NCBI GenBank assembly: GCA_910575555.1
Contig: CAJTFX010000001.1
Location: forward strand, 248,001 to 312,000
Source of the DNA: Lachnospiraceae bacterium
GTDB taxonomy: Bacteria; Bacillota; Clostridia; Lachnospirales; Lachnospiraceae
Direction: 5' to 3'
DNA length: 64,000 nucleotides
Position 1 is the stretch's first letter, and every line of letters begins with the position of its first letter. The position numbers and the translations under genes were made by a program. The notes under the pieces were generated by a model. The model did not search any database. It worked only from the letters and a program-made list of their open reading frames with translations, and was not told where the DNA came from. Shown here piece after piece: positions 1 to 9,311 of the stretch.

Positions 1-1238
1 TCTTCCAAATCTGCATAATTTTCATAAGTGTCCTTCACCCATAAAGAAGTAAGCTCCCACCTGCCCGGATACGTGGATTCTATAATTTCAATTTCTCCTG
101 TGTATTCATCCGTGTCCGCATGGTACCTGAGGGTAACATCCCGGGTGTCTGTCCGATTGGATTCCTGCAGACTGAAACGGGCGGCTCCAACCTCAGCGGG
201 ATGCTCCTCCTGTACCTTTACCTTTATCTCAACGGTTTCTCCCGCCTGAACCGTCCGCCCGTTTTCACCGATGTCAATACTCTCAATCACAGGCTTGGTT
301 TCATCATAATCCTGCTCCACTGTAAACGCCAGTTCTTCCTCCGACCCAATCTCCTTTGGGTCAAAAAACATGCGTTTTCCGGAACTTGTACGTATCCAAA
401 TATAATTCAGCTCCCATTCTCCCGGATACGTTTGCTCTGCCACCCGGTACTCACCTGATATTATGCCCTTTTCTTCCTGGTAGACAGAATTAATATTCAA
501 ATCCCTGGATTTCTCTTTATAAATTATGTTCATCTGAACATCCGTAATTTTTTCATTCTCACAGTGGACGTCTGCCGTATAAGTTACACTGTCTCCGGCT
601 TTTAACGTCTCCCCTTCCTCCTGCATATTTTTCTTCATCTTCAGTCCTGAGAGCGTTACCGTCCCTTCTATTTTTTTAGTCTCTTTGATAAACCAGTAAC
701 GCTCCTGTCCGTCCTCTTCATATACATTAAAATTCGTGTAATTGCCCTTGGCGTCTTCAGCATAAATGCGTGTAATGCAGTGACGCCCTTCTGACAGCTG
801 CCCACAGGAGATAGATGAGGTATAGAGATTTCCCTGGCCGCTTTTTTCAAATACCAGATTTCTTATACCGGTATTTGAAGAATACAGTTCTACAGATACC
901 ACCTGAATATCACTGTCCGCATCATACATCCACAGATTAAAATGAACGGTGGCTGTTTCATCCAAAGTCTGCCCGTTTTCTTCCAATTCAAAGTTCTCAA
1001 TGACCGGGCAATTAATATCGTAGGAATCATCCCGGGGCGTTACAGTATCCTCCTCCAGTCCGTTTTGGAGAAGCATTCCCGGATTTTCTTCCAGTTCCGA
1101 TTCGGATTTCTTTTGTTCCGTTTCTTCGTATTCCATGTTTGAGCCTTCGGCTTCTGCCCCCTGTGTCGGGACCGCCGCTGTCATTGCCATGGAAGCTGCC
1201 AGCAGCAGCCCCAGTAATCTCCTTCCTGATTTTTTCAT
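1..1238 (-). CDS. Secreted Ig-like surface protein, C-terminus outside window
   Basis: The gene starts at an ATG preceded by a GGGAGGGAT ribosome site and runs off the left edge without a stop, so it is partial at the 3' end. About 412 residues are visible. They begin with a signal peptide (MKKSGRRLLGLLLAASMAM), a Glu-rich linker and PRDDSYDIN, then all-beta modules of roughly 110 residues containing PVIENFE, AGDTVTYTADV and KPVIESIDI. The order and motifs match the 1130-residue protein encoded at 2027-5419, so the two are tandem paralogues. It lies 30 bp downstream of the sortase gene on the same strand and is probably co-transcribed and a sortase substrate, although the sorting signal is not visible here. 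The ligand is unknown. Confidence 0.85.
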   Translation of the reverse strand, partial: MKKSGRRLLGLLLAASMAMTAAVPTQGAEAEGSNMEYEETEQKKSESELEENPGMLLQNGLEEDTVTPRDDSYDINCPVIENFELEENGQTLDETATVHFNLWMYDADSDIQVVSVELYSSNTGIRNLVFEKSGQGNLYTSSISCGQLSEGRHCITRIYAEDAKGNYTNFNVYEEDGQERYWFIKETKKIEGTVTLSGLKMKKNMQEEGETLKAGDSVTYTADVHCENEKITDVQMNIIYKEKSRDLNINSVYQEEKGIISGEYRVAEQTYPGEWELNYIWIRTSSGKRMFFDPKEIGSEEELAFTVEQDYDETKPVIESIDIGENGRTVQAGETVEIKVKVQEEHPAEVGAARFSLQESNRTDTRDVTLRYHADTDEYTGEIEIIESTYPGRWELTSLWVKDTYENYADLE

Positions 1239-1268
1239 GGTATTATCCCTCCCTATTAAATTTTCACA

Positions 1269-2021
1269 CTACAAAATCAGTACCGCTTCAATTAAAAGGC
1301 GCCTGTCATCCTGCCCGCTATAGCAGGTAGACAGCGTAAGAATTTTGTCGTCTGCTGAAACACTCACTCCTTCCTGAAAATTTCCTGCACAGTTTTTCAC
1401 ATCTTCTATATAGTTCTGAAGCTGAGCGCTGTCGCTGAAAGAATACTCATACGGAATCAATGCATCCGAAAAATCCACCGCTGCAAAGATCTCATATGTA
1501 AGGACTCCATTTGGCGTGTAAATAAAAATCTGTCGGTTTTTATCAAAAAAATCTCTGTTTTCGAATTCATGGAGACCGGTAAACATCTCTCCGTTTTTCA
1601 TGTTATGCCCATAGAGAACCGTAACAGAATCCATAAAATCTTTCTGATTGACCGGCTGGCTGTAAATAGCCCCAGGCAGCCCTTCCTCCAAATCCACCGT
1701 ATGATCCAGATAGTAATTATCATAGAGATCCTCTGTATCACTTTTCTGCAGAACCGGATAATCTATGTTGGTTCCCGGGACGGTGATCCAGGCATAAATA
1801 TCCGGATTCCACTCTTTTAGCATTTCAAAATCAACGGTTACATTTCCAGATTCATCGGTATGCTTCACACTGCCTGCAGCCGAATCCAGGGACAGTTCCA
1901 CAGAAGCTGCGGTATCCCCAAAACCATTCACATTCCCTGTGCGAAGGCTTGCCAGTGAAACTGCCAGGCCGAACATCACAACGATAAGAACGGACCATAC
2001 ATTCTTTTTTTCTAATTTCAT
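1269..2021 (-). CDS. srtB: Class B sortase
   Basis: This is a membrane-anchored cysteine transpeptidase that joins secreted proteins to the cell wall. The 250-residue protein has an N-terminal signal anchor (about residues 8-26) and a SrtB-type catalytic domain. His139 lies in LYGHNMKNG, Cys233 in TLSTC and Arg240/241 in DDRRLL, which are the expected catalytic residues. The ATG is 5 nt after the stop of the upstream surface-protein gene, whose last codons supply the AGGGG ribosome site, so translation is probably coupled. A second surface-protein gene follows. The dedicated substrates are therefore most likely the two flanking proteins. The upstream protein ends in SPKTGE, close to the (S/P)PxTG motif known for clostridial SrtB. 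Confidence 0.93.
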   Translation of the reverse strand: MKLEKKNVWSVLIVVMFGLAVSLASLRTGNVNGFGDTAASVELSLDSAAGSVKHTDESGNVTVDFEMLKEWNPDIYAWITVPGTNIDYPVLQKSDTEDLYDNYYLDHTVDLEEGLPGAIYSQPVNQKDFMDSVTVLYGHNMKNGEMFTGLHEFENRDFFDKNRQIFIYTPNGVLTYEIFAAVDFSDALIPYEYSFSDSAQLQNYIEDVKNCAGNFQEGVSVSADDKILTLSTCYSGQDDRRLLIEAVLIL

Positions 2022-2026
2022 ATCTG

Positions 2027-5000
2027 TTATTCCCCTGTCTTTGGACTTTTTCTCTGGTTCTGATTTGAATCATCTTTGGTGGTTTCCCCAGAATCCTTTG
2101 TTATGTAATTTTCATTTTTTCGGACATTTGCTGTTTCCTGATCTGAGATTTTTCTCTCATTTTGTTTCTTATTGGCATTTTTTTCCTGATCTTCCTCTGG
2201 ATTTTCTGCCTTTGAAACTTCTTTATCCTCCTTCTCCTCTTCCTCTTTTTCCTCCGGCTCTCCTTTGCCTGAATCAATAACAATTACATAATCCGACGCA
2301 TGGGAAAAAGAAAGGCTGGCAGTTCCATCTGCCCCTATCTGCCCGGCATTTCGAAAGATCAGTTTTCCGCTGCTGTCGTAATAATACAGATTCCCGGTAC
2401 CGCCGCTGTTTTCGCTTCCAAGATTCAGCGTGAGATCTGCGCGGAATCCAAATTCACCATTGTGGGTCAGAGAAAGCTGAGTCACAGGTTTTCCTTCTGC
2501 AAGGGAAGCCACAAGACCAGCGGGCACTGCATTGGTTCCGATCTTCACCTCCAAATCAATATCCTTTAATTCGTCCGCAAGCACTTCTGTGCCGCCAATG
2601 GACCAACTGTATGCTCCCATGTCCAGAACAATATCTACCTGTTTCCCCTGTATTGCAGCCAGAATTTCTTTGGGCACCACAGTGGCCTTTTTCATATCAA
2701 TTTTAATGGAAGTCCCTGCCGAAGCGTCCTCAATTTCTGTCAGAATTTTGGCAATTTCTTCTTCCGGAAGCTTCTCTCCTGCCGGCGCGTCCGCTGCTCC
2801 ATCCTGCAGTTTATACTCCGCAACAAGAAATTCCCTGTCACCGGTAATGACTATTTTCTCTCCGATGGTACAGCCTTCCCAACGAATTTCTTTGTATTTC
2901 TCATTTTCCGCCGGCAGCAGGAATTCTGAGTTTTTGTCTGCAACAATATACTGACAGGTATCGTCCGGATATTTCAGAACTACCACGCAGTTGGCATATA
3001 CTGCCTGAAACTGTACTTTTTTGTATCTTTCCTGATTCACTTCAAGCGCGCATGTCCATTCAGACAGGATTAATCCTGACAGATGTCCGGCAGCTTTAAA
3101 TGCTTCGGACGCTTCTCCCTGAATCTCTGTATCTGTAAGATTCTCTCCATTCAGCAGCATCATTTTGCTGCCGCATGTGATTTTACCATCCTCGCCCCGG
3201 TAAGTATAAGATGCGTCTGCCGTTGTTTTTCCCTGATATACTGCAACCACATTCAGGCTTGTCACAGACTGGGAAAAGGTATCCTCAGAAACGGAATCTG
3301 TCAGAACCCATCCTGCAAACTCCAGGCCGTTTCCTGTCTTTGGCGCCTCCAGTTCTGCCAGGGCATCGCTTATCCTGGTTCCCTCCAGATATGATTTGCT
3401 GATCACCTGGGATACTTCCTGGCCGTCCTCTCCCACATATCTTGTATTCCACGCTGCCTGGCAGTTTTTGTACACTGCCTCTGCATAAAGGTAAGCGCAA
3501 TCTCCTATCCGGGTCGTTTCATTGTGATAATCATCATTGTAAGTCAGCTGAAGCCCGGCAAAATCTTCTGTTCTGGCATCCTCCGGCAATTCCAGAAGTT
3601 CCAGGATATTCCCATAAGCCGTTTCTTTATCCGCAATTACGGGAATGCATATTTCCTTTATGCCGCTGTCCTCTGTCATATAAGTAAGCCTTACATTGGC
3701 GCATCCTTTCTCATAGCTGGCATAAAAAGCCAACATCATATCCGTTGAACTGTTAAAAAGCAGTCTCGTATTTTCATCTGCCTCCAACCCTCTCCAGCCA
3801 TAAGTCCATGCTGCGGTGAGCCCTTCCATTGACTGGGGAAAAGATACTCCCAGCTCCTTTAAAGAAGCTCTCCGCCCTACGTTTTCCACTGTCTGGCTGA
3901 ACATCAAAGAATCGGGCTGAAAGCTTCCGTCCTCCTGTCTGGCCAGGCCATAGAATGCGAAGGTTACATTTTTCATATCTTCCCGGAATGTATTTCCTGA
4001 CTTTACATTGAAATACCAGGGATAAGTGTCATACACATCCTCCCGGAACTCACTTATATTTGTTATATGCCCAACTTCATCGCACACACTCAGACTTGTC
4101 AGCGCCCATTCGCAGGGATACATATCTTCCGTTACGTTGATGACGCCTATATACTCTCCCGTGGAGGCATAAAACTCCAGATCAACATAAGCGGATGCCG
4201 ATACCTGTTCTACCTGGGGATAAAACCATGCCGATGCATGTTCCAAAGGATGCTCCTCTTTTACTTTCACGGTTATCGTAATCACATCCCCGGCCTTAAC
4301 TATCTCACCGTTCTTATCAATAGATATATCTTCAATCACAGGTTTCTCAGTATCAAAATTCTCCTGAACCACCGTAAATCTCAGGTTTGCATCCGACTCT
4401 GTCTGAGTGGGATAAAAATTATAGCTCTTTCCGGCTTCCACATACACATAAACCTGCTCCAGTCCCCATTCCGCAGGATACGTTTCTTCAGTTACTGTAT
4501 AAACGCCTGTCAGTGAACGGGTATCAGCGCTGTAATCTGCACTGACAGATTGCGATCCATAATAGCCTTCTGTATTTGTGTAAAGATACAGCTGGATCTG
4601 ACTGATGGTTTCATCTTTGCAGGTTACATCGGCCGTATAAGTTACCGTGTCTCCCGCCCTTAATTTACCGTCCGCCTGAGACGCACTCACCTGCATCCTG
4701 AAATTCGAAACCACCACATTCTCATCTACGTTTACTTCCGCATCCAGAGTAAACTGGTAACGGTACTGCCCGTTCTCATCCCAGACGTCCCAGTCTGTAT
4801 AATTGTCCGCTTTATCTTCTGCGCGGACACCGGAAATATAAAAATTCTTCCCTTTCAATTCACTGCAGGAAAGGGCTCCGGTATAGAGATTTCCCTCTCC
4901 GCTCTTTTCAAGTCTTACTGATGCACCTGTTCCCTGGGGGTCCCTGCAGGATACATAAACATAAATCTCATCAATTTCACCGTCTGCATCATAAGCTGAT

Positions 5001-5419
5001 ACGGTAAAATGAAGGGTATCTTTGACTGTCAATGCCTCTCCATCTTCCCCGAATTCAAAGCTTTGAATTACCGGCGGATTAATATCATAGGAATCTGTTC
5101 GGGGAATCATTTCATCTTCGCTGTTTTCCGGAAGCATAAATGTCTTTCCTTCCATTTCTTCCACTACAGGCCGTTTTGCGCTGTCCCCTGCTTCCGTCTC
5201 TTGATTCTGCTTTTGCAAATTCCGCATTTCTGTTACTGTATCTTCAGCGGACGCCTTTCGTTTTTCCGTTTCTTTTTCTGCCAAAGAAGCTTTTGCATGT
5301 GTCCCGTATTCAGCGCTTTTTTCTCTTTCTGCCGCTATGCTCTGTACGGGAACTGCCGATACAGCAGCAATCACTGCCGCCAGTATAATTCCCAGAAATT
5401 TTCTTCCTGATTTTCTCAT
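2027..5419 (-). CDS. Large secreted Ig-like surface protein ending in SPKTGE
   Basis: This 1130-residue exported protein is a probable sortase B substrate. It has a signal peptide (MRKSGRKFLGIILAAVIAAV), a charged linker, and PRTDSYDINPPVIQSFEFG opening a series of beta-sandwich modules that include AGDTVTYTADV and AGDVITITVKV. The middle holds two or three modules resembling listerial/MucBP-type repeats (AAWNTRYVGEDG, FAGWVLTD). A C-terminal beta domain ends in SHASDYVIVID, followed by a long Glu/Lys/Asn-rich stalk of about 90 residues and a terminal SPKTGE. The usual hydrophobic helix and basic tail after a sorting motif are absent, because the stop codon follows directly. The ATG has a GGGAGGTATAAGGG leader. 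It is the first gene of the surface protein-sortase-surface protein set. Its binding target is unknown. Confidence 0.9.
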   Translation of the reverse strand: MRKSGRKFLGIILAAVIAAVSAVPVQSIAAEREKSAEYGTHAKASLAEKETEKRKASAEDTVTEMRNLQKQNQETEAGDSAKRPVVEEMEGKTFMLPENSEDEMIPRTDSYDINPPVIQSFEFGEDGEALTVKDTLHFTVSAYDADGEIDEIYVYVSCRDPQGTGASVRLEKSGEGNLYTGALSCSELKGKNFYISGVRAEDKADNYTDWDVWDENGQYRYQFTLDAEVNVDENVVVSNFRMQVSASQADGKLRAGDTVTYTADVTCKDETISQIQLYLYTNTEGYYGSQSVSADYSADTRSLTGVYTVTEETYPAEWGLEQVYVYVEAGKSYNFYPTQTESDANLRFTVVQENFDTEKPVIEDISIDKNGEIVKAGDVITITVKVKEEHPLEHASAWFYPQVEQVSASAYVDLEFYASTGEYIGVINVTEDMYPCEWALTSLSVCDEVGHITNISEFREDVYDTYPWYFNVKSGNTFREDMKNVTFAFYGLARQEDGSFQPDSLMFSQTVENVGRRASLKELGVSFPQSMEGLTAAWTYGWRGLEADENTRLLFNSSTDMMLAFYASYEKGCANVRLTYMTEDSGIKEICIPVIADKETAYGNILELLELPEDARTEDFAGLQLTYNDDYHNETTRIGDCAYLYAEAVYKNCQAAWNTRYVGEDGQEVSQVISKSYLEGTRISDALAELEAPKTGNGLEFAGWVLTDSVSEDTFSQSVTSLNVVAVYQGKTTADASYTYRGEDGKITCGSKMMLLNGENLTDTEIQGEASEAFKAAGHLSGLILSEWTCALEVNQERYKKVQFQAVYANCVVVLKYPDDTCQYIVADKNSEFLLPAENEKYKEIRWEGCTIGEKIVITGDREFLVAEYKLQDGAADAPAGEKLPEEEIAKILTEIEDASAGTSIKIDMKKATVVPKEILAAIQGKQVDIVLDMGAYSWSIGGTEVLADELKDIDLEVKIGTNAVPAGLVASLAEGKPVTQLSLTHNGEFGFRADLTLNLGSENSGGTGNLYYYDSSGKLIFRNAGQIGADGTASLSFSHASDYVIVIDSGKGEPEEKEEEEKEDKEVSKAENPEEDQEKNANKKQNERKISDQETANVRKNENYITKDSGETTKDDSNQNQRKSPKTGE

Positions 5420-5772
5420 CCCTTATACCTCCCTGTATTAATTCAAATGGTTTCCAACAACATACAATCTGTCACTTTGACGCGTTATCTCCCTCCCTTT
5501 CCATTCAAACACAGTACCTTTTGCCTATATACTACATATTATACATCTTTTTTCATAAAATGGAAGATTTTTCTACTATTTTTTTATGATTTTTGGATTA
5601 AAAATATAAAAAATTCATCATTTTTCATAAATATTTGGAGAATCACCCAAAAAAAGCTGCCGCATTAAGAAGTAAACATACAGGATACAATATTTCTTAT
5701 ACCATATCTTGTAATTGCATTTCTTAATGCGACAGCCCTTTATCGTTTTAATCAATCAGGAAGCTGCAATGC
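5420..5772. other. Gene-free AT-rich intergenic region
   Basis: This 353-bp gap lies between the hydrogenase gene and the surface-protein operon. The part nearest the surface-protein gene should hold its promoter (TATAAT-like strings occur near 5520-5545), but no convincing -35/-10 pair could be chosen. The rest is very AT-rich and contains the palindromic repeat at 5655-5738. Confidence 0.6.
5655..5738 (-). repeat. Palindromic repeat family A, short copy, also a likely terminator
   Basis: This is an 84-bp copy of a dispersed element. Its ends are inverted repeats related to GGGGCTGTCGCATTAAGAA. Compared with the copies at 12724-12821 and 24067-24164 it lacks about 14 bp in the middle. Read on the minus strand, the stem is followed at once by seven T residues, so it could terminate the hydrogenase transcript that ends at 5773. 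Confidence 0.75.
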
Positions 5773-7221
5773 CTATTCCCGATGCATGGAAAAACTGTCC
5801 ATTTTGTAATTGTCCAGGTTCTCATGGATTCCACGGCCATCTGCCTGTGAAATCAAGGTGTCTCTGTTTTTCTTAGAAGAAATCTGATCATTGAATGCGC
5901 TTGGCCCGCCGACACATCCGCCGTCGCAAATCATGCCCTCCACAAAGTCCTCCGGCAGTTTTGCAGCTCTTAACAGAAGCAGCGCTTTCTTACACTCAGC
6001 CGCTCCGTTTGCCTTATAGACTTTTGCGTCAATCTCATGGCCGGATTCTTTTAAGCTCTGCAGTACAGCTCCGGTTACTCCGCCGGAGTTGGCAAAACGC
6101 TTGCCGTAGACAGAAGCAATCTGATCCTCATTCTCACATGGCTGCAGTGTAACGTTTTTCGCCTTCATAATCGCGCGGATTTCACTGTAAGTCAAAACAT
6201 AATCTGCATTTCCCGGGATCTTCTGATCCACTACTTCTGATTTCTTGGCAAGGCAGGGCCCGATAAATACGGTTATTGCGTCCGGTTCCTGGGCCTTAAT
6301 CAGACGGGATACCGCGCACATGGGAGAAACTGTGGTAGATACGCAGTCTGCCAGCTGCGGATAATGGAGACGGACCATGTTGACAAATGCCGGACAGCAG
6401 GAAGTCACTTTCTTCTTGCCCTCCTGGTATGCTTCCGCCCACTCTTCCGCTTCATAAGCCGCTGTCATGTCGCCGCCTAATCCAACGTCATAGAAATCTT
6501 CAAAGCCCATTTCCTTCATGGCTTTCTTCCAGCTTGCGGTGGTAATATCTGCGCCGAACTGTCCTTCCGTTGCCGGCGCTGCCATTGCGTATACTTTCTT
6601 ACCGGATTTTAACGCTTCCACCACATCCACGATAAAAGTCTTAGAGCCGATGGCGCCAAAGGGACAGCTGTGAATACATTTTCCGCAGCGAATGCATTTC
6701 TCCTTGTCGATGATAGAAATTCCGTGCTCATCGTATGTAATTGCATCCACCGGGCAGCTGAATTTACAGGGGCGTTTCAGATGGGCAATGGCATTGTAGG
6801 GACATGCCTGAGCGCACTTTCCGCACTCTTTACATTTGGAGGCGTCAATATGGGAACGCTCCCTGCCCATTTCAATGGCGCCAAATTTGCAGGCGTTGAT
6901 ACATGCCTTTCCGATACAGTTCTGGCAGTTCTCTGTCACTGTGTAACTGGAAATGGGACAGTCCTCGCAGGCAGACTTGAGAACCTGAATAATATTCCCG
7001 TCATCCACAGACCCGGGAGCCTTCCCCTCTGCAAGCCGTACCCTCTGGCGGATGATTTCACGCTCTTTGTAGATACAGCAGCGGAATTTAGGCGTGGGCC
7101 CCGGAATCAGCTCCATTGCGATGTGATCTCTTTTTGCATCCAGTTCTCCTGCAAATGCCAGCTTTGCCACTTCGTAAAGTACATCATGTTTGATTCTAAT
7201 TACATTTTCATCAGCATACAT
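5773..7221 (-). CDS. Group B [FeFe]-hydrogenase
   Basis: This 482-residue iron-only hydrogenase exchanges electrons with ferredoxin and protons/H2 in the cytoplasm. The N-terminal half carries cysteine-rich 4Fe-4S motifs (CKECGKCAQACP and CIRCGKCIHSCP, plus CPISSY, CQNC and CKFSCP). The C-terminal half has the three H-cluster signatures: TSCCPAF near residue 273, GPCLAKKSE near 322 and GGCVGGP near 435. TSCCPAF rather than TSCCPGW places it in group B with clostridial CpIII-type enzymes. No hydEFG maturase or electron-transfer partner lies beside it, so the maturases must be elsewhere. The ATG has a GAGAGG ribosome site. Whether it evolves or takes up hydrogen cannot be told from the sequence. 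Confidence 0.9.
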   Translation of the reverse strand: MYADENVIRIKHDVLYEVAKLAFAGELDAKRDHIAMELIPGPTPKFRCCIYKEREIIRQRVRLAEGKAPGSVDDGNIIQVLKSACEDCPISSYTVTENCQNCIGKACINACKFGAIEMGRERSHIDASKCKECGKCAQACPYNAIAHLKRPCKFSCPVDAITYDEHGISIIDKEKCIRCGKCIHSCPFGAIGSKTFIVDVVEALKSGKKVYAMAAPATEGQFGADITTASWKKAMKEMGFEDFYDVGLGGDMTAAYEAEEWAEAYQEGKKKVTSCCPAFVNMVRLHYPQLADCVSTTVSPMCAVSRLIKAQEPDAITVFIGPCLAKKSEVVDQKIPGNADYVLTYSEIRAIMKAKNVTLQPCENEDQIASVYGKRFANSGGVTGAVLQSLKESGHEIDAKVYKANGAAECKKALLLLRAAKLPEDFVEGMICDGGCVGGPSAFNDQISSKKNRDTLISQADGRGIHENLDNYKMDSFSMHRE

Positions 7222-7325
7222 CGTATTTTACCTCTCTCTTTTTTGTTTGTTAATAGTTTAACATGCCTGTGGCGGCACTGCAAGAGAATTCTGCCTTGTT
7301 TTTCAGAAAATACTTTCCAAAAAGC

Positions 7326-9311
7326 TTACCCCAACAAACTTCCAATCTGGTAGGTTAACACAGCTGCAAGCCAGGCAAGAACCATCTGGAATATCAGCAT
7401 CTTTAATGTAAACTTCACAGAGCCTGTTTCTTTCTTAATGGTTCCGATGGTTGCCGCGCAGGGAACGTACAAAAGACAGAAAATCATCATGCTGTAGGCA
7501 TTCAGAGGGCCGAAGCCAACTTCTGCAAGCCGTCCCAGCAGCGCTGTCATTCCTGATGCGGAATTCACATTGCTGATTCCAAACAGCACGCAAAAGCTGC
7601 TGACCACCACTTCCTTGGCAGAAATACCGGATATCAAAGCCACTCCAATCTGCCACATGCCCAGTCCCGCCGGAGCAAGAATCGGCTCCATCCAATGGCC
7701 CAAAATTGCGCCAAAACTTTCGGAAACTTCCGTTACCATGCCGTGGATACCGAAATTCAGAAGAAACCAGATAATAATGGAGGCAATGAAAATCGTAGTA
7801 CCCGCTTTCGTCAGATACCCTTTCACTTTCTCCCAGACATAAATGGCAATGGTTCTGGCATTGGGCGTTTTATATTCCGGCAGTTCAATTAAAAGGGTAT
7901 GATGAGACCGGTGGGTTTCCACACGATGAATCACCAATGCAGCGATAATTGCCACCGCCATTCCGATAAAATACATGGAAAGGGCTGCAAACATCGCGTA
8001 TTTTCCGAAAAACATATCCGCAAACAGCACATAAATGGGAAGCCTTGCGGAACAGGACATAAAAGGCGTGATGAGTATCGTACGCCTTCGGTCGGATTCT
8101 TTCTCCAATGCCCTTGTGGCCATTACCGCAGGAACAGTGCAGCCGAATCCCAGAACCATAGGCAGAAACGCCTTGCCGGACAGGCCTAAATGCCCCATCA
8201 GTCCATCCATCACATAGGCCACCCTTGCCATATAGCCGCTGTCCTCCAACATGGCAAGAGCCAGAAACAGGATAAAAATATTTGGAAGGAAGGTCAGGAT
8301 TCCTCCAACTCCCGCCAGAATGCCGTCCACCACCAGGGAAATCATCCAGTCAGCCACATGAATGCTCTCCATCAAATGCAAAACGCCATTGGCCGCCGTA
8401 TCCAGAATCACTTCAAACCCGCCCTTTAACGCATCTCCCACGAAAAAGGTCAGAAAGAAAACCACCGCCATAATTCCGAAGAAAATCGGCATTCCCCAGA
8501 TGGGATGGGTCAGTATTTCATCAACCCTGTCGGTAAATGCGGCTTTCTCTGATTTATAAAATAAAGTATCCTCCAGCACTTCTTCTATGTAGTCGTATTT
8601 CTGATTGATAATGTCTTTTTCATAACTTCTGTCCAACACCTCTGGCAGCTCCAGAGGATACAGCTCTTCAATCTCCGAATCCCGCTCCAACAGCTTCAAT
8701 GCATACCAGCGGGGATTTTCCAGTATCTGGTATTTCTGTTTTAATTCCGGCTCCAGCAGGCGGATCTTCTCTTCTATCATCGGCTGATAGGTGACAATTT
8801 CCGGCCGGTGCTTTTCTTCATAATGATGCACCACTGCATGAAGCAGCACATCCAGTCCGTTTCTTTTCCTTGCCGAAACAGGCACCACCGGAATTCCCCC
8901 CAGCATTTCCGGCAGGCGGTGCAGATCAATTTCCATCCCCCGCTCTTCTACAATGTCCATCATGTTCAATGCCAGAATAACCGGCTTTCCCAGTTCCAGC
9001 AGCTGCATGGTCAGATACAGATTCCGTTCCAGGGCAGAGGCGTCTACCACATTTACAATCACGTCCACCTCATGCTTCATAATGCACCGCCGGGAGACCT
9101 TCTCCTCAATGGAATAAGACGTCAGGCTGTAAATCCCCGGCAAATCAATTAATTTCAGCTTCTGCCCCTTATAACTCGTCTCTCCTTCCACTTTTTCCAC
9201 GGTAACTCCGGGCCAGTTGGCCACCTTCAGGTTCGCACCGGTATATGCATTAAACAATGTGGTTTTTCCGCAATTGGGGTTTCCCACAAATCCAACTCTA
9301 ATTACTTCCAT
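7326..9311 (-). CDS. feoB: Ferrous iron transporter B
   Basis: FeoB imports Fe(II) across the cytoplasmic membrane. The 661-residue protein begins with a G-protein domain (GNPNCGKTT near residue 8, DLPGIYSL, NMMD), then a helical insert and a polytopic membrane domain with the two Gate regions (FLPMVLGFGCTVPAVMATR and GISAKEVVVSS). I chose the ATG at 9311 because it has GAGGAGG upstream and gives the family-typical start MEVIRVGFVGNPNCGK. An earlier in-frame start would add 15 unrelated residues that overlap feoA. The start overlaps the feoA stop by 14 bp, so the two are translationally coupled and share the Fur-box promoter upstream of feoA. Confidence 0.96.
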   Translation of the reverse strand: MEVIRVGFVGNPNCGKTTLFNAYTGANLKVANWPGVTVEKVEGETSYKGQKLKLIDLPGIYSLTSYSIEEKVSRRCIMKHEVDVIVNVVDASALERNLYLTMQLLELGKPVILALNMMDIVEERGMEIDLHRLPEMLGGIPVVPVSARKRNGLDVLLHAVVHHYEEKHRPEIVTYQPMIEEKIRLLEPELKQKYQILENPRWYALKLLERDSEIEELYPLELPEVLDRSYEKDIINQKYDYIEEVLEDTLFYKSEKAAFTDRVDEILTHPIWGMPIFFGIMAVVFFLTFFVGDALKGGFEVILDTAANGVLHLMESIHVADWMISLVVDGILAGVGGILTFLPNIFILFLALAMLEDSGYMARVAYVMDGLMGHLGLSGKAFLPMVLGFGCTVPAVMATRALEKESDRRRTILITPFMSCSARLPIYVLFADMFFGKYAMFAALSMYFIGMAVAIIAALVIHRVETHRSHHTLLIELPEYKTPNARTIAIYVWEKVKGYLTKAGTTIFIASIIIWFLLNFGIHGMVTEVSESFGAILGHWMEPILAPAGLGMWQIGVALISGISAKEVVVSSFCVLFGISNVNSASGMTALLGRLAEVGFGPLNAYSMMIFCLLYVPCAATIGTIKKETGSVKFTLKMLIFQMVLAWLAAVLTYQIGSLLG

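Noticed and set aside
1852-2073. Reading through from the SPKTG surface protein into the sortase by frameshift, which would supply a membrane helix after the motif.
   Set aside because: A -1 shift would fuse the whole sortase to its substrate, there is no slippery heptamer with a downstream structure, and the sortase has its own ATG with a usable ribosome site.
6670-7353. Open frame of 227 codons on the plus strand.
   Set aside because: It is the mirror of the cysteine-rich [FeFe]-hydrogenase gene and shows no family motif or ribosome site.
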